Source: Chloroflexota bacterium (GTDB taxonomy: Bacteria > Chloroflexota > Ktedonobacteria > Ktedonobacterales > Ktedonobacteraceae). From it: DNA of 64,000 nucleotides. This document shows, in pieces, positions 1 to 8,884 of this stretch. Position numbers and translations under genes: made by a program. The DNA is taken from positions 40,844 to 104,843 of the forward strand of contig CADDYT010000006.1 in the NCBI GenBank assembly GCA_902810755.1, given 5' to 3'. The stretch's first letter is position 1; each line of letters begins with the position of its first letter. Below the pieces are notes generated by a model. That model worked only from the letters and a program-made list of their open reading frames with translations, was not told the origin of the DNA and did not search any database.

Positions 1-926
1 CGCGCGATACCTTCATCCCGCACACAGAGTTTCCGCGTCCATTTCTGGCAACCCCGTTGCACCATCACTTCGACCTGCTCGGCTGGGACCGCCGCCGCCT
101 GGTCTACGGCGCGTGGGCGCTGGGGGCCTGCTTCGCCATTCTGGGCGTCTTGATCGGCATCGCCCCCTTTACCTGGCAGCGTTACCTTGCCCGTATCGTC
201 GTCCTGATCGTGGCCTGGGTCGTCTGGTCAAGCGGCTCCTGGACACGGCGCTACTTCATTGGCAAATATCCCCCTGAACGCACGCGCAGGCGGCGACTGG
301 CCCTCTTCTATGGCTTCCCCTACACAATCATGGGCATCAAACTCTTCCACATGGTGGAAGTTGTCCAGGAAGCCAGCGAGGATCAGATCGAGACGCCCGC
401 CGAAGAAGCTGTCCTCTGGCAGCGCATCAGCATCTACGATGCCCGCGCCCTGCTCGGCCTTTTCTGTTACCGCGCCGGGTACTATCCGGCGGCTCGCGCG
501 CACTGGGCGGTCATTCCTGAAACAAACATGGCCCTGCGTCCAAATATCGCCCATCTGTTCTTTGAAGTTGAAAGCCAGCTGGCGCTGGAGAAGCAGGAGA
601 CACAACCCATGCGGCTCGGCCAGCTTGGTCGGCAACAACCGATTATCGCCGGCAACCTGTCACCGGCTGACCTGCCCAACCCGTATGAGCCGATTCGCAG
701 CGAAGAAAAGGAAGGCTGGGCCGTCGCCAGGCCAGACGATGATGACGGTGAGGAGGACAGCGATGATGATGAGGAGCAACAAATCACCGCTCCTCTGCGC
801 ATCGAGGCTCCGGCCAACCACAAAAGCAACGGGCATAGCGCCGATGGATTTTCTGCCATCGCCCCTGCCGGGCGCAGACGCTGGCTTGCTCGCCTGCTTC
901 ACCCTTCCTCTGAAAAAGAGAGATGA
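1..926 (+). CDS. mraY: MraY-like phospho-N-acetylmuramoyl-pentapeptide transferase, C-terminal part, with long C-terminal extension (5' truncated)
   Basis: The reading frame is open from base 3, so the gene starts before the window. Its first visible part reads TPLHHHFDLLGW, the HHH loop that marks the last cytoplasmic loop of MraY, which transfers phospho-MurNAc-pentapeptide to undecaprenyl phosphate to make lipid I. Two hydrophobic helices follow at about codons 38-58 and 63-80, as expected for the end of MraY. Ordinary MraY stops near here, but this protein runs on for about 210 residues: a basic stretch, a predicted helical part, an acidic run of Asp/Glu (about codons 242-256) and a basic C-terminus ending in KER. 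The extension is unlike anything I recognise. A strong terminator follows directly. The MraY assignment rests only on the C-terminal motif; a related polyprenyl-phosphate glycosyltransferase is the alternative. Confidence 0.65.
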   Translation, partial: RDTFIPHTEFPRPFLATPLHHHFDLLGWDRRRLVYGAWALGACFAILGVLIGIAPFTWQRYLARIVVLIVAWVVWSSGSWTRRYFIGKYPPERTRRRRLALFYGFPYTIMGIKLFHMVEVVQEASEDQIETPAEEAVLWQRISIYDARALLGLFCYRAGYYPAARAHWAVIPETNMALRPNIAHLFFEVESQLALEKQETQPMRLGQLGRQQPIIAGNLSPADLPNPYEPIRSEEKEGWAVARPDDDDGEEDSDDDEEQQITAPLRIEAPANHKSNGHSADGFSAIAPAGRRRWLARLLHPSSEKER

Positions 927-930
927 CAGG

Positions 931-964
931 AAAAAGCCTCGTGGGCGCGCCCACGAGGCTTTTT
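931..964. terminator. Bidirectional rho-independent terminator
   Basis: A perfect 34-base palindrome begins with AAAAAGCCTCGTGGGCG and ends with its reverse complement, leaving an A-run on one side and a T-run on the other. It starts five bases after the stop codon of the MraY-like gene. The stem is GC-rich in the middle, so it should stop transcription from the plus strand and could also act on the minus strand. Confidence 0.9.
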
Positions 965-1322
965 CCATGCTATCAGGTTACAGCAAAGCAGACAAACCCA
1001 CATCGAAATTCCTGTAACCGCGCTCGTATGAATCAGTGCAGACCCATCCAGCTCCATAGAACATAGAAGAACAGGCTGACTTTTTCTGCGTGCATCATGG
1101 CAGGTATGTATACTTACTAATGATGTAAACGAGCAAGGCTAAAGAATTTTTATACACGAGAACCATCAGGTATGTTTGCAGTTGTGCATAAAAATACTGA
1201 TTAAAATATTTCTTTTTTTGCATAGGCTATGTTATACTATGCCATGACCACCTATCTTCAGGGATTGCTATAGCCTATCAAAGGGGATACTATACATTTT
1301 TCTTGCTATCAGGGGGAATATT
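965..1322 (+). other. Intergenic leader upstream of the ATP-grasp gene
   Basis: This 358-base stretch after the terminator has no convincing gene; only very short open frames without ribosome binding sites occur. The last 130 bases are AT-rich and hold TATACT-like hexamers (1233-1238) and a 9-base inverted repeat, ATAGGCTAT at 1222-1230 and ATAGCCTAT at 1270-1278. A promoter is likely in this part, but no -35 element sits at a proper distance from the best -10 candidates. Confidence 0.35.
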
Positions 1323-2219
1323 ATGCGTTTTTGCTTTATTGTTGAAGAACAATATCGAAGTGAATCTATGCCACTGGCGGTAGCCAACCGGCTCCTTCAG
1401 GAGGGCCATCATATTGACCTGCTTGAACCGCATGCGGCGGTGACAAGCCTGTTTGATCTCGCGTCGCAGGATTACGATGCGTATGTTCTTAAGACGGTCT
1501 CGGATGGGCCGGGGCTGAGCATTCTTGATGCTGCGGAAGCAGTTGGCATACCGACCATCAACAACTCACGCTCCATTCATCTGGTGCGAAACAAGGCGGT
1601 GGCGGCGACCTATGCAAAAGCGCACGGCCTGCCTGTTCCATCAACCTATTTCGTGGCCCATCCACAGTTGCTCAAGCAGATTCCCATTCAGGAGTACCCG
1701 CTGGTTATCAAACCCAATAATGGAAGTTCCTGCCGCGATGTGTATCGTCTTCTCCACCCGGAAGATTTACCCGCATTAGAGCAGGAGTTAGCCCGGAAAC
1801 GGGAACGTATCTTCCTGGCGCAACGTTATGTCGAAAACAGGGGATACGACATAAAACTCTATGTAACCGGCAAAGAGGTCAATGCCATCGCGAAAAAATC
1901 GCCTTTTCACGGGGCAATTACCGAAGGCCCGGTTCCGCTTACGCCGGAGATGCGCCAGCTTGCATTAGATGTGGGGAAACTCTTCCAGCTCGACATCTAT
2001 GGGCTGGATGTGGTTGAAACGACTCAAGGATTGAGCTTACTTGATATTAACGATTTTCCCAGTTTTGGCATGGTTCCAGAAGCGGTGACCAGAGTAGCAG
2101 AATATATCCTGCGCACAGCCAGAAGGGCGAAGTTAGAGCGCGCATCCAGCTTCGTTCACCACCTGTACCGCTCACCGGCGCTGGAAAAGAAGGGCAGATT
2201 GCGCGTGCAGGGCGGCTAA
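1323..2219 (+). CDS. ATP-grasp (RimK-like) ligase family protein
   Basis: The 298-residue protein has the length and layout of small ATP-grasp ligases. An N-terminal alpha/beta domain (about 1-95) is followed by the ATP-grasp fold: a lysine in LVIKPNNGSS (about 128-138) in the position of the nucleotide-binding lysine, QRYVENRGYDIKLYV (about 163-178), and a metal-binding end with GLDVVE and LLDINDFPSF (about 224-245). Such enzymes use ATP to form an acyl phosphate and join it to an amine, and include RimK, LysX and glutathione-synthase-like ligases. The substrate cannot be told from sequence. The start ATG has the ribosome site AGGGGGAA. The gene lies 111 bases upstream of the first ABC exporter on the same strand and may be co-transcribed with it. 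I looked for a peptide precursor nearby and found none. Confidence 0.8.
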   Translation: MRFCFIVEEQYRSESMPLAVANRLLQEGHHIDLLEPHAAVTSLFDLASQDYDAYVLKTVSDGPGLSILDAAEAVGIPTINNSRSIHLVRNKAVAATYAKAHGLPVPSTYFVAHPQLLKQIPIQEYPLVIKPNNGSSCRDVYRLLHPEDLPALEQELARKRERIFLAQRYVENRGYDIKLYVTGKEVNAIAKKSPFHGAITEGPVPLTPEMRQLALDVGKLFQLDIYGLDVVETTQGLSLLDINDFPSFGMVPEAVTRVAEYILRTARRAKLERASSFVHHLYRSPALEKKGRLRVQGG

Positions 2220-2330
2220 TTTTTTCAATCCCAGACAGGAAAGGGGCCAGGTTTCTGCTACTTCCTCCCAGAGGAAATATACCGTTGAACGCGCAAAGAC
2301 ACCAGGCTCAAGACAGAACAGGAGAAAAAC

Positions 2331-4502
2331 ATGTTATTCTCATTTCTCTATCGTCATATGAAGGGCTTGCGCCTGCTGGTGATGATCGCCATCCTGATTA
2401 CCGTTATCCAGGTTGGTTCTGATCTGCTTGCGGCCATGCCGTTAAAATTTATTCCCAGTAAGGTCAATAATCCGGGATCGGACCCGGCCTGTACTTTTCC
2501 GTTTCTCGATGGCTTTCTGAGCCTCTTTGACCAGCCAATCTTTGACCCATCGCTGAAACCGAGCCAGCCCGGGCAAATCGTCATTCCGCCGATCGCGCCC
2601 TGCCCGGCCACCGGCAACCCGAACGCAGTCGCGCACCCGGTCTACTACCACCACAGCGTCATCGGCGTCATCATCTTTTCTCTGTTGATGCTGCTGGTCT
2701 TCGGCCTGTTAAGCGCATTTCTGACCTTCATTGAACTCAATTTAGCCACCTATATCGCGCAGCAACTCGCTGCCCGTTTGCGCAGTCGGCTTTTCGAGCA
2801 TATGCAGCGTATCGGACTGGACTGGCACGATACGCAGAAAACTGGCGACCTGGTGCAGCGCGTTTCGGGCAACATCATGGACATCGAGAAGCTGGTCACC
2901 GACGGCCTGGTCGACTTGCTGGCAGGCAGCCTGACACTGGTAGGTGTTGCTATCATCATGAGCCTCATCAGCCCGCAATACACGCTGCTTTCGCTCTGCA
3001 TTGGCCCGCTGCTATTTCTGATTGTCATTATCTATACGAGAGCCATCAAAGCGGCCACCAGGCGGCAGGCAAAGGCGGCAGGTGAGGTAGCGATGGTCGC
3101 CACAGAGGATATGAACGCGCTGCCGGTCATCCGGGCGTTCACGCTGGAGAAACGAGAGGATCGCCGCTTCAGGCGCTACGTTCTCAAACAGAGGGCGGCT
3201 GGTTTGCGCGCCGGTCGCTTGCAGGCGCAATTTACGCCGCTGGTTGCCGTTCTGGTCGTCATTGGCACGGCCATCACCATTGGCGTCGGAGGCTATGTCG
3301 CCGCCGGTAATCCGTTCAGTGGCGGCTTCTTCACCATTCCCGCCGGTAGCGTCGATATCGGCACGCTGGTCCTCTTCCTCACCTACCTCAAGATGCTTTA
3401 CCAGCCTATGCGCGATCTATCGAAATTGACCAATCTGGCCAGCAACGCCGGTTCGGGGGCCGAACGCATCCAGGAGGTGCTTGACCAGGAGCGAGAAATA
3501 GTGCATACCACCACGCCCTACGATGGCCCTGAAAGGCTGCGCGGGGAGATCACCTACGAGAACGTCATTTTCAGCTATGTCAAAGATACTCCGGTGCTGA
3601 AGGGTATCACCCTGCACATTCCGGCAGGCAAGAGAATTGCCCTGGTTGGCCTCTCCGGCGGCGGTAAGACGACGATGGTCAAGCTCATCCCGCGCTTCTA
3701 CGAGGCCCAGAGCGGCGCGGTAAAAATTGATGGCATCGATAATCGCGAGTATCCGCTGATGACGCTGCGCCAGAATATCAGCATCGTCCTTCAGGAGTCG
3801 GTGCTGTTCGAGGGAACCTTCCGCGATAACATCGAAGTAGGGCGGCCCGGCGCGAGCATGGAGGATATTGTTGACGCGGCGAAAAGGGCGCAAATCCACG
3901 AGACCATTATGAGCAAGGGCGGCTATGATGCGGAGGTCTACGAACAGGGCAAAAATCTCTCGCTCGGCCAGCGCCAGCGCATTGCCATCGCTCGCGCCAT
4001 CTTGCGAGATGCGCCCATCCTCATCCTGGACGAGCCAACCGCGAGCATGGACGTGGAAGCCGAGGGTGAGGTCATGCGCGCGCTGGATCAACTGATTGTC
4101 GGACGCACAGTGATTATGATTTCTCACCGCCTGAGTACGCTCGGACACGTCGATGAAATCGTGGTCGTCAGGGACGGCCAGATCGTGGAGCAGGGAACCT
4201 ACCGGGAGTTGAAGGAACTGGGCGGATTCTTCGCGCAGTTACTGGAAGAGCAGAATCGCTATAATATCGAGCGACTGGGCAAAGACACCGTTCTCCAGAC
4301 AGCTCAGCATATGCACATGGAGCGGGAGAAGACGACGACACAGAGAACGATGACGGCTGTCCAGGATGTGCTTACCATGCCTCTCTTTCCTGAAGCCATA
4401 ACAGACGGCACCGGGAACGGACACGGTAATGGGAATGGCGGCAACGGACACCATAGCGAAGAGCCTGCGCAAAACCGCAGAAACTTTTTCACAGGTCATT
4501 GA
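2331..4502 (+). CDS. ABC exporter, fused membrane and ATPase domains (copy 1, FHA lost)
   Basis: This 723-residue half-transporter joins an N-terminal type-IV exporter membrane domain (about 1-360) to an ATPase domain. After the first helix there is a large extracytoplasmic loop of roughly 65 residues rich in Pro with paired Cys. The ATPase shows Walker A GLSGGGKTT (about 438), signature LSLGQRQR, Walker B ILILDEPTAS and switch ISHRLS. The signature has Leu in place of the first Gly of LSGGQ. The last 60 residues are low-complexity with a GNGHGNGNGGNGHH run and end just where its paralogue at 6186 enters an FHA domain. The two proteins are closely similar along their length and probably work as a heterodimer or as duplicated exporters. 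Substrate is unknown; lipid, peptide or drug export are all possible. The start has a site AGGAGAAAAAC. Confidence 0.88.
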   Translation: MLFSFLYRHMKGLRLLVMIAILITVIQVGSDLLAAMPLKFIPSKVNNPGSDPACTFPFLDGFLSLFDQPIFDPSLKPSQPGQIVIPPIAPCPATGNPNAVAHPVYYHHSVIGVIIFSLLMLLVFGLLSAFLTFIELNLATYIAQQLAARLRSRLFEHMQRIGLDWHDTQKTGDLVQRVSGNIMDIEKLVTDGLVDLLAGSLTLVGVAIIMSLISPQYTLLSLCIGPLLFLIVIIYTRAIKAATRRQAKAAGEVAMVATEDMNALPVIRAFTLEKREDRRFRRYVLKQRAAGLRAGRLQAQFTPLVAVLVVIGTAITIGVGGYVAAGNPFSGGFFTIPAGSVDIGTLVLFLTYLKMLYQPMRDLSKLTNLASNAGSGAERIQEVLDQEREIVHTTTPYDGPERLRGEITYENVIFSYVKDTPVLKGITLHIPAGKRIALVGLSGGGKTTMVKLIPRFYEAQSGAVKIDGIDNREYPLMTLRQNISIVLQESVLFEGTFRDNIEVGRPGASMEDIVDAAKRAQIHETIMSKGGYDAEVYEQGKNLSLGQRQRIAIARAILRDAPILILDEPTASMDVEAEGEVMRALDQLIVGRTVIMISHRLSTLGHVDEIVVVRDGQIVEQGTYRELKELGGFFAQLLEEQNRYNIERLGKDTVLQTAQHMHMEREKTTTQRTMTAVQDVLTMPLFPEAITDGTGNGHGNGNGGNGHHSEEPAQNRRNFFTGH

Positions 4503-4650
4503 AGATGTGGACAGCCTCAACGGTCTCATCTATCGGGGCAGGCGCGTCGATCGGCTCATTTTGAACCACAACGATCAAATTTACATTGCGCCAACGGTCG
4601 TAGTGCATTACAAAGCTTTTGCAAAAACAGATCAGGTCGAGTCTGTTTAA
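4495..4650 (+). pseudogene. Out-of-frame remnant of an FHA domain
   Basis: Directly across the stop codon of the first ABC exporter, in another frame, the sequence encodes VIEDVDSLNGLIYRGRRVD and then a short tail matching the end of the FHA domain in the paralogous exporter (VIEDAESLNGLLYQGRRVD, near 8511-8567). The N-terminal half of the FHA domain, with its GR and SxxH residues, is absent. I infer that a deletion of roughly 150 or more bases removed the first half and shifted the frame. There is no start codon or ribosome site of its own. Confidence 0.75.
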
Positions 4651-4675
4651 ACGACGCTTTTTCCAGGGGGAAGAT

Positions 4676-5980
4676 ATGGCCCGTGCAACTATTGCGCTAC
4701 CAGGGGAAAGACGATTGCCGGTAAGCCGGTTACTGGCATGGCTGGTAGGAATCGTCTCTCTCAGCTTCATCGTGTTTCTGTCCTCGCGGCTCGCGTTACA
4801 ATTTTATACAACGCCAGCGCCGCATCATCTTGTACTTGAGCAAGACATCCCGCTGCCCGGCCCATTTCCGCCGCCACCCGGCCAGAGTCCACTCGCGCCG
4901 GGCCGGGCGGAGCGGTTTGATCATTTTGACTTCCAGGCGCTGGATCCGAATACTCACCTGCTCTTTATCGCCCACACCGGGCCATCTCCCGATCGCGAGG
5001 TGCTGATTAATCACAATTTCAACCCGGATACGGATAGCAAAACAGACGGCAATGTCCTCGTCTTCGATACTATCCAGCACAAATTGCTCAGAGTGCTGCC
5101 CATTCCACAGGTAGCCGGGGTGGTCGCGGCGCCTGATCTTGGCCGTGTGTACGCCGCCGATGCGAACGATAGCATCATCTATGCCATAGACGAGCATACT
5201 TTTCAATTGACGCAGATCAAGCTGGACCCCTTTGACGGCCCGGATGCCATCGAATATGACCCGGTTGACCACAAAATCTTCGTTTCTGATCCGGGCGCTC
5301 CGCCCAACCCCGATGCCAGCATGGTCACGCTGCTGAAAAACGAGAATGTGGCCGTGATTGATGCCCTGACGAACAAACTGATTACCTGGGTTCCACTGGG
5401 CCTTGACGGCAAATGGGGTGATGATGTTGGCCACACGCGCTACGACCCGACTTCTCGCCTGGTCTACACGGTGACGCTACCATTGCAGGACCCGGACAGC
5501 CCGAACCTGCTCCCGGCGCCGCCTTCCTATCTGGCTGTGATTGACCCCGTCAAAAACCGCCTGCTCAAGCGTATTCGCCTGCCCGACGCATGCCTTACCC
5601 CTCACGGCCTGTTCATCGACCCGCGCATAGAGATGGCCTATATCGCCTGTATCGATTCCGACCCGGACCCTATCCTTATACGAGTCGATCTGCGCACACA
5701 GAAGCCCATTGTGGAAAACTATCCGGCAGTGGGCGTCAAGCCTGATGTTCTCGCGATGGATTATTCACGGCACCTGCTCTTTGTGGGCTGCGCGACGGGC
5801 GTTTCGATCTTCCAGGAAGAGGGGCGCGCGCTGGTAAAGATTGGCACCTTCACTATCGGTTCAAACTCGCACACGGTGGCCGTCAACCAGCAAACGCACG
5901 AAATCTACCTCCCACTCTTCAGCGTTGGCGGCAGGCCCACTCTGCGCATCATGACCTATAATGCCAACGGCGTAAACTGA
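4676..5980 (+). CDS. Membrane-anchored YncE/YVTN-type beta-propeller protein
   Basis: The protein has 434 residues from the ATG at 4676, chosen because the site CAGGGGGAAGAT precedes it. A single hydrophobic helix near residues 20-42 acts as an uncleaved signal anchor. The rest is made of repeated blades with the pattern of YVTN or SMP-30-like propellers: VLVFDTIQHKLLRVLPI, IYAIDEHTF, VAVIDALTNKLITWVPL, LAVIDPVKNRLLKRI. It should lie outside the membrane. A Pro-rich linker connects anchor and propeller. It sits between the two ABC exporters on the same strand, so it may be an accessory factor for them, but that is inference from position only. No catalytic residues can be named. Confidence 0.7.
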   Translation: MARATIALPGERRLPVSRLLAWLVGIVSLSFIVFLSSRLALQFYTTPAPHHLVLEQDIPLPGPFPPPPGQSPLAPGRAERFDHFDFQALDPNTHLLFIAHTGPSPDREVLINHNFNPDTDSKTDGNVLVFDTIQHKLLRVLPIPQVAGVVAAPDLGRVYAADANDSIIYAIDEHTFQLTQIKLDPFDGPDAIEYDPVDHKIFVSDPGAPPNPDASMVTLLKNENVAVIDALTNKLITWVPLGLDGKWGDDVGHTRYDPTSRLVYTVTLPLQDPDSPNLLPAPPSYLAVIDPVKNRLLKRIRLPDACLTPHGLFIDPRIEMAYIACIDSDPDPILIRVDLRTQKPIVENYPAVGVKPDVLAMDYSRHLLFVGCATGVSIFQEEGRALVKIGTFTIGSNSHTVAVNQQTHEIYLPLFSVGGRPTLRIMTYNANGVN

Positions 5981-6185
5981 CAGAGCGGAACCTCAAGCGT
6001 ACCCTGCTTTTTCATGATATGACAAGGCAGCGATACTTGCATCGCCTTATGCTTCTTTTATGTATGATATGAAAAATTACCAGAGCGGGTGTGGAACAGG
6101 GAACAGTCTCTTGCCTTCAAGCAGGGTATACTATACGCAAATAAGCATATATACCTGAAAAACCCGAATCCTGGAGGAGAGACTC

Positions 6186-8636
6186 ATGTTATTCACATTT
6201 CTTTACCGCAACCTGAAAGGGTTTCGCTTACTGGTTCTGATTGCTATTCTGGTCACGTTTATGCAGGTCGGCTCTGATATCCTGGCCGCCACACCGCTCA
6301 AGTTTATTACCAGCAAGGTCAGTAATCCAGCCGCTGACCCGGCCTGCATCTATCCATTTCTGGATGCGCCCCTCACCTTCATCGACCAATCGTTCATCGT
6401 CAGAGCGTTGCAGGGGAATGAGACGAAGATTGAATCATTGAAGTGTCCAACCAGCGGTGGAGAAAAGGCATCACAGACGCCGTCTTATCGTCACAGCGTC
6501 ATCGGGGTCGTCGCCTTTTCGGTGCTGGTATTGATGATTTTTAGCACGCTGAGCGCGCTGCTTGCCTACATCGATCTCTTTCTCTCCTCGTTTATCGCCC
6601 AGAACCTGAGCGCGAGGCTGCAGAAGCAGTTATTTGAACACCTGCAACGGCTCTCGCTGGACTGGCACGGGCAGCAGAAAAAAGGCGATCTCGTGCAACG
6701 AGTGACGGGTAACATTGCCGATATCCAGAAACTCGTCACTGACGGGCTGGTCGATTTGCTGGCGGGTATTTTGACCATCCTGGGCGTCGCGGGCATCATG
6801 CTCACGGTCAGTCCGCAGTATACCTTGCTTTCGCTCTGTATCGCCCCCCTTCTCTTTCTGGTTGTCATTACCTATACAAAAACCATCAAGGCGGCCACAA
6901 AAAAGCAGGCGAAGGCGGCAGGCGCGGTGGCTGATGTCGCGACCGAGGATATCAACGCGCTGACCGTCATCCGCGCCTTTACGCTGGAAGAGCGCGAGGC
7001 ACAGCGTTTTCGGCGCTACGTGGGCAAGCAGCAGGAAGCAGGCATGCGCGCGGGCGGGTTGCAGGCGCAGTTCACGCCGCTGGTCGCTATTCTGGTCACA
7101 TCAGGCACCTCTATCATCGTCGGTATCGGCGGCTACATCGCGTCCGGGCATCCATTCAAAGCACTCTTCTTCAGCATACCGGCCAACAGCGTTGACGTGG
7201 GGACGCTCATCCTCTTCCTGACCTACCTCAAAATGCTCTACCAGCCCATGCGCGACCTGTCGAAATTGACCAATCTGGCCAGCAGCGCAGGGTCGGGCGC
7301 GGAGCGTATTCAAGAGGTGCTTGAGCAGGCGCCGGAAGTTATCGACAACAACCGACCCTACTATGGCCCGGCCAGGCTGCGTGGTGATATCACCTTTGAG
7401 AACGTGGTTTTTGGCTATACGAAAGATCACCCTATTCTGAAGGGCATCAACCTCCACATTACGGCGGGGAAAAAGGTGGCTCTGGTCGGCCTTTCCGGCG
7501 GTGGCAAAACCACGCTGGTCAAACTGCTGCCGCGTTTCTACGAAGTTCAGGCCGGTTCGGTCAAACTCGACGGCATGGATAATCGCATGTATCCGCTGGA
7601 AGTTGTACGCCAGAATATCAGTATGGTGCTTCAGGAATCGGTGCTGTTCGAGGGAACGTTCCGCGAAAATATCGAGATCGGGCGACCGGGCGCGTCAATG
7701 GCAGCGATCATCGACGCGGCAAAGAAGGCTCACATTCACGAGACCATCATGAGCAAGGGGGGCTATGACATGATAGTGCGCGAGCAGGGCAAGAACCTTT
7801 CACTTGGGCAACGCCAACGGATGGCGATAGCGCGCGCCATCCTGCGCGACGCCCCTATCCTGATCCTCGACGAGCCGACGGCCAGTCTGGATGTCGAGGC
7901 CGAGGCCGAGGTAATGCATGCCCTGGATAAGCTCGTCGTCGGGCGCACCGTCCTGATGATCTCTCACCGCCTCAGTACGCTGGGCAATGTTGACGAAATT
8001 ATCGTCCTCAAAGACGGCCAGATTGTCGAGCAGGGTTCGTACCGCGAGTTGAAACGCCTGGGCGGCGTCTTTGCCGGGCTACTGGAGGAACAGAACCGCT
8101 ACAATATTGAACACGTCGGCAACAAGTCTATCCTGCGCTCGGCCTACACGCCTCATCCAGAGTCGGCTGAGCCATACCAGTCAGCTCCAGCCTACGTTGC
8201 TGCTGCCGCTGGCGTGCGTGGCGCGCAGCAAGCGGCTCCGTCTCCCGGCCCCATCCCGGTCGAGGTCAACAGGAACAACGGGCAGAGACAGCCCTCTCCG
8301 GCAGCTGGCGGTCAGCCAGTGTTAGTTCTCCCGGCCCCACCACCTTCCGCGCGCATCTTGATCGAAGTCGATGGCAAGATCATCGGTGAGCGCAAGCTGG
8401 ATCAGCCTCAGCTCACCATTGGGCGGCTGCCTGCTAACGATATCCATATTCCAAGCATGCGCGTCTCGCGCCTGCACGCGAAAATACAGCAGAGAAACGG
8501 TTGCTGGGTGATTGAAGATGCCGAGAGCTTGAACGGTCTACTCTACCAGGGCAGGCGAGTGGATCAGCGCGTCCTCTCTCATGGCGACGTGCTGACTATC
8601 GCGCCGACGGTCGCGTTGCATTACCGTATCTCGTGA
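6186..8636 (+). CDS. ABC exporter with C-terminal FHA domain (copy 2)
   Basis: This 816-residue protein is the paralogue of the exporter at 2331, with the same order of membrane domain (about 1-360), extracytoplasmic loop after the first helix, and ATPase domain (Walker A GLSGGGKTT near 436, signature LSLGQRQR, Walker B ILILDEPTAS, ISHRLS). A Pro/Ala-rich linker of about 80 residues leads to an FHA domain at about 722-816 with the core residues IGR, SRLH and SLNG. FHA domains bind phosphothreonine peptides, so transport could be gated by a Ser/Thr kinase, as proposed for FHA-bearing ABC proteins in actinobacteria. The start follows the strong site CTGGAGGAGAG. A FHA-matching kinase is not adjacent; the only one in the window is at 46.5 kb. 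Confidence 0.88.
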   Translation: MLFTFLYRNLKGFRLLVLIAILVTFMQVGSDILAATPLKFITSKVSNPAADPACIYPFLDAPLTFIDQSFIVRALQGNETKIESLKCPTSGGEKASQTPSYRHSVIGVVAFSVLVLMIFSTLSALLAYIDLFLSSFIAQNLSARLQKQLFEHLQRLSLDWHGQQKKGDLVQRVTGNIADIQKLVTDGLVDLLAGILTILGVAGIMLTVSPQYTLLSLCIAPLLFLVVITYTKTIKAATKKQAKAAGAVADVATEDINALTVIRAFTLEEREAQRFRRYVGKQQEAGMRAGGLQAQFTPLVAILVTSGTSIIVGIGGYIASGHPFKALFFSIPANSVDVGTLILFLTYLKMLYQPMRDLSKLTNLASSAGSGAERIQEVLEQAPEVIDNNRPYYGPARLRGDITFENVVFGYTKDHPILKGINLHITAGKKVALVGLSGGGKTTLVKLLPRFYEVQAGSVKLDGMDNRMYPLEVVRQNISMVLQESVLFEGTFRENIEIGRPGASMAAIIDAAKKAHIHETIMSKGGYDMIVREQGKNLSLGQRQRMAIARAILRDAPILILDEPTASLDVEAEAEVMHALDKLVVGRTVLMISHRLSTLGNVDEIIVLKDGQIVEQGSYRELKRLGGVFAGLLEEQNRYNIEHVGNKSILRSAYTPHPESAEPYQSAPAYVAAAAGVRGAQQAAPSPGPIPVEVNRNNGQRQPSPAAGGQPVLVLPAPPPSARILIEVDGKIIGERKLDQPQLTIGRLPANDIHIPSMRVSRLHAKIQQRNGCWVIEDAESLNGLLYQGRRVDQRVLSHGDVLTIAPTVALHYRIS

Positions 8637-8884
8637 GAAGATGCGGGCAGCGTGTAACGCCTCTATTCCTGATCCTTTTCCAGCAGCGCGGCCAGCCGGT
8701 CGATAGCGATGGTACTCCTGGCTGTTGCCCGTATAGATCAGTTTGACGTTGTCCACTCCTCATCTTATATTGATTGATAGATAGCTGTGATCTTTGTTTG
8801 AATGGAAGCTCTACAATCAACGGGCGTAGAATCACAGGCCACACAGCGAACAGGTTGTGCCACGCTACAAGGAGAGACGCAATT

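Noticed and set aside
1222..1278. Inverted repeat ATAGGCTAT/ATAGCCTAT before the ATP-grasp gene as an operator
   Set aside because: Arms are only nine bases and 39 bases apart in AT-rich DNA; it could be chance.
965..4502. A peptide-modifying (RiPP) cluster made of the ATP-grasp enzyme and the ABC exporter
   Set aside because: No precursor peptide with a ribosome site is seen, and the exporter lacks a C39 peptidase domain.
6005..6030. Small hairpin after the beta-propeller gene
   Set aside because: The stem has a bulge and only about eight pairs, with no T-run, so a terminator is not supported.
8637..8770. Minus-strand peptide ending IDRLAALLEKDQE, possibly with a frameshift
   Set aside because: The tail looks protein-like, but it is too short and has no recognisable family or clear start, so no gene or remnant is called.
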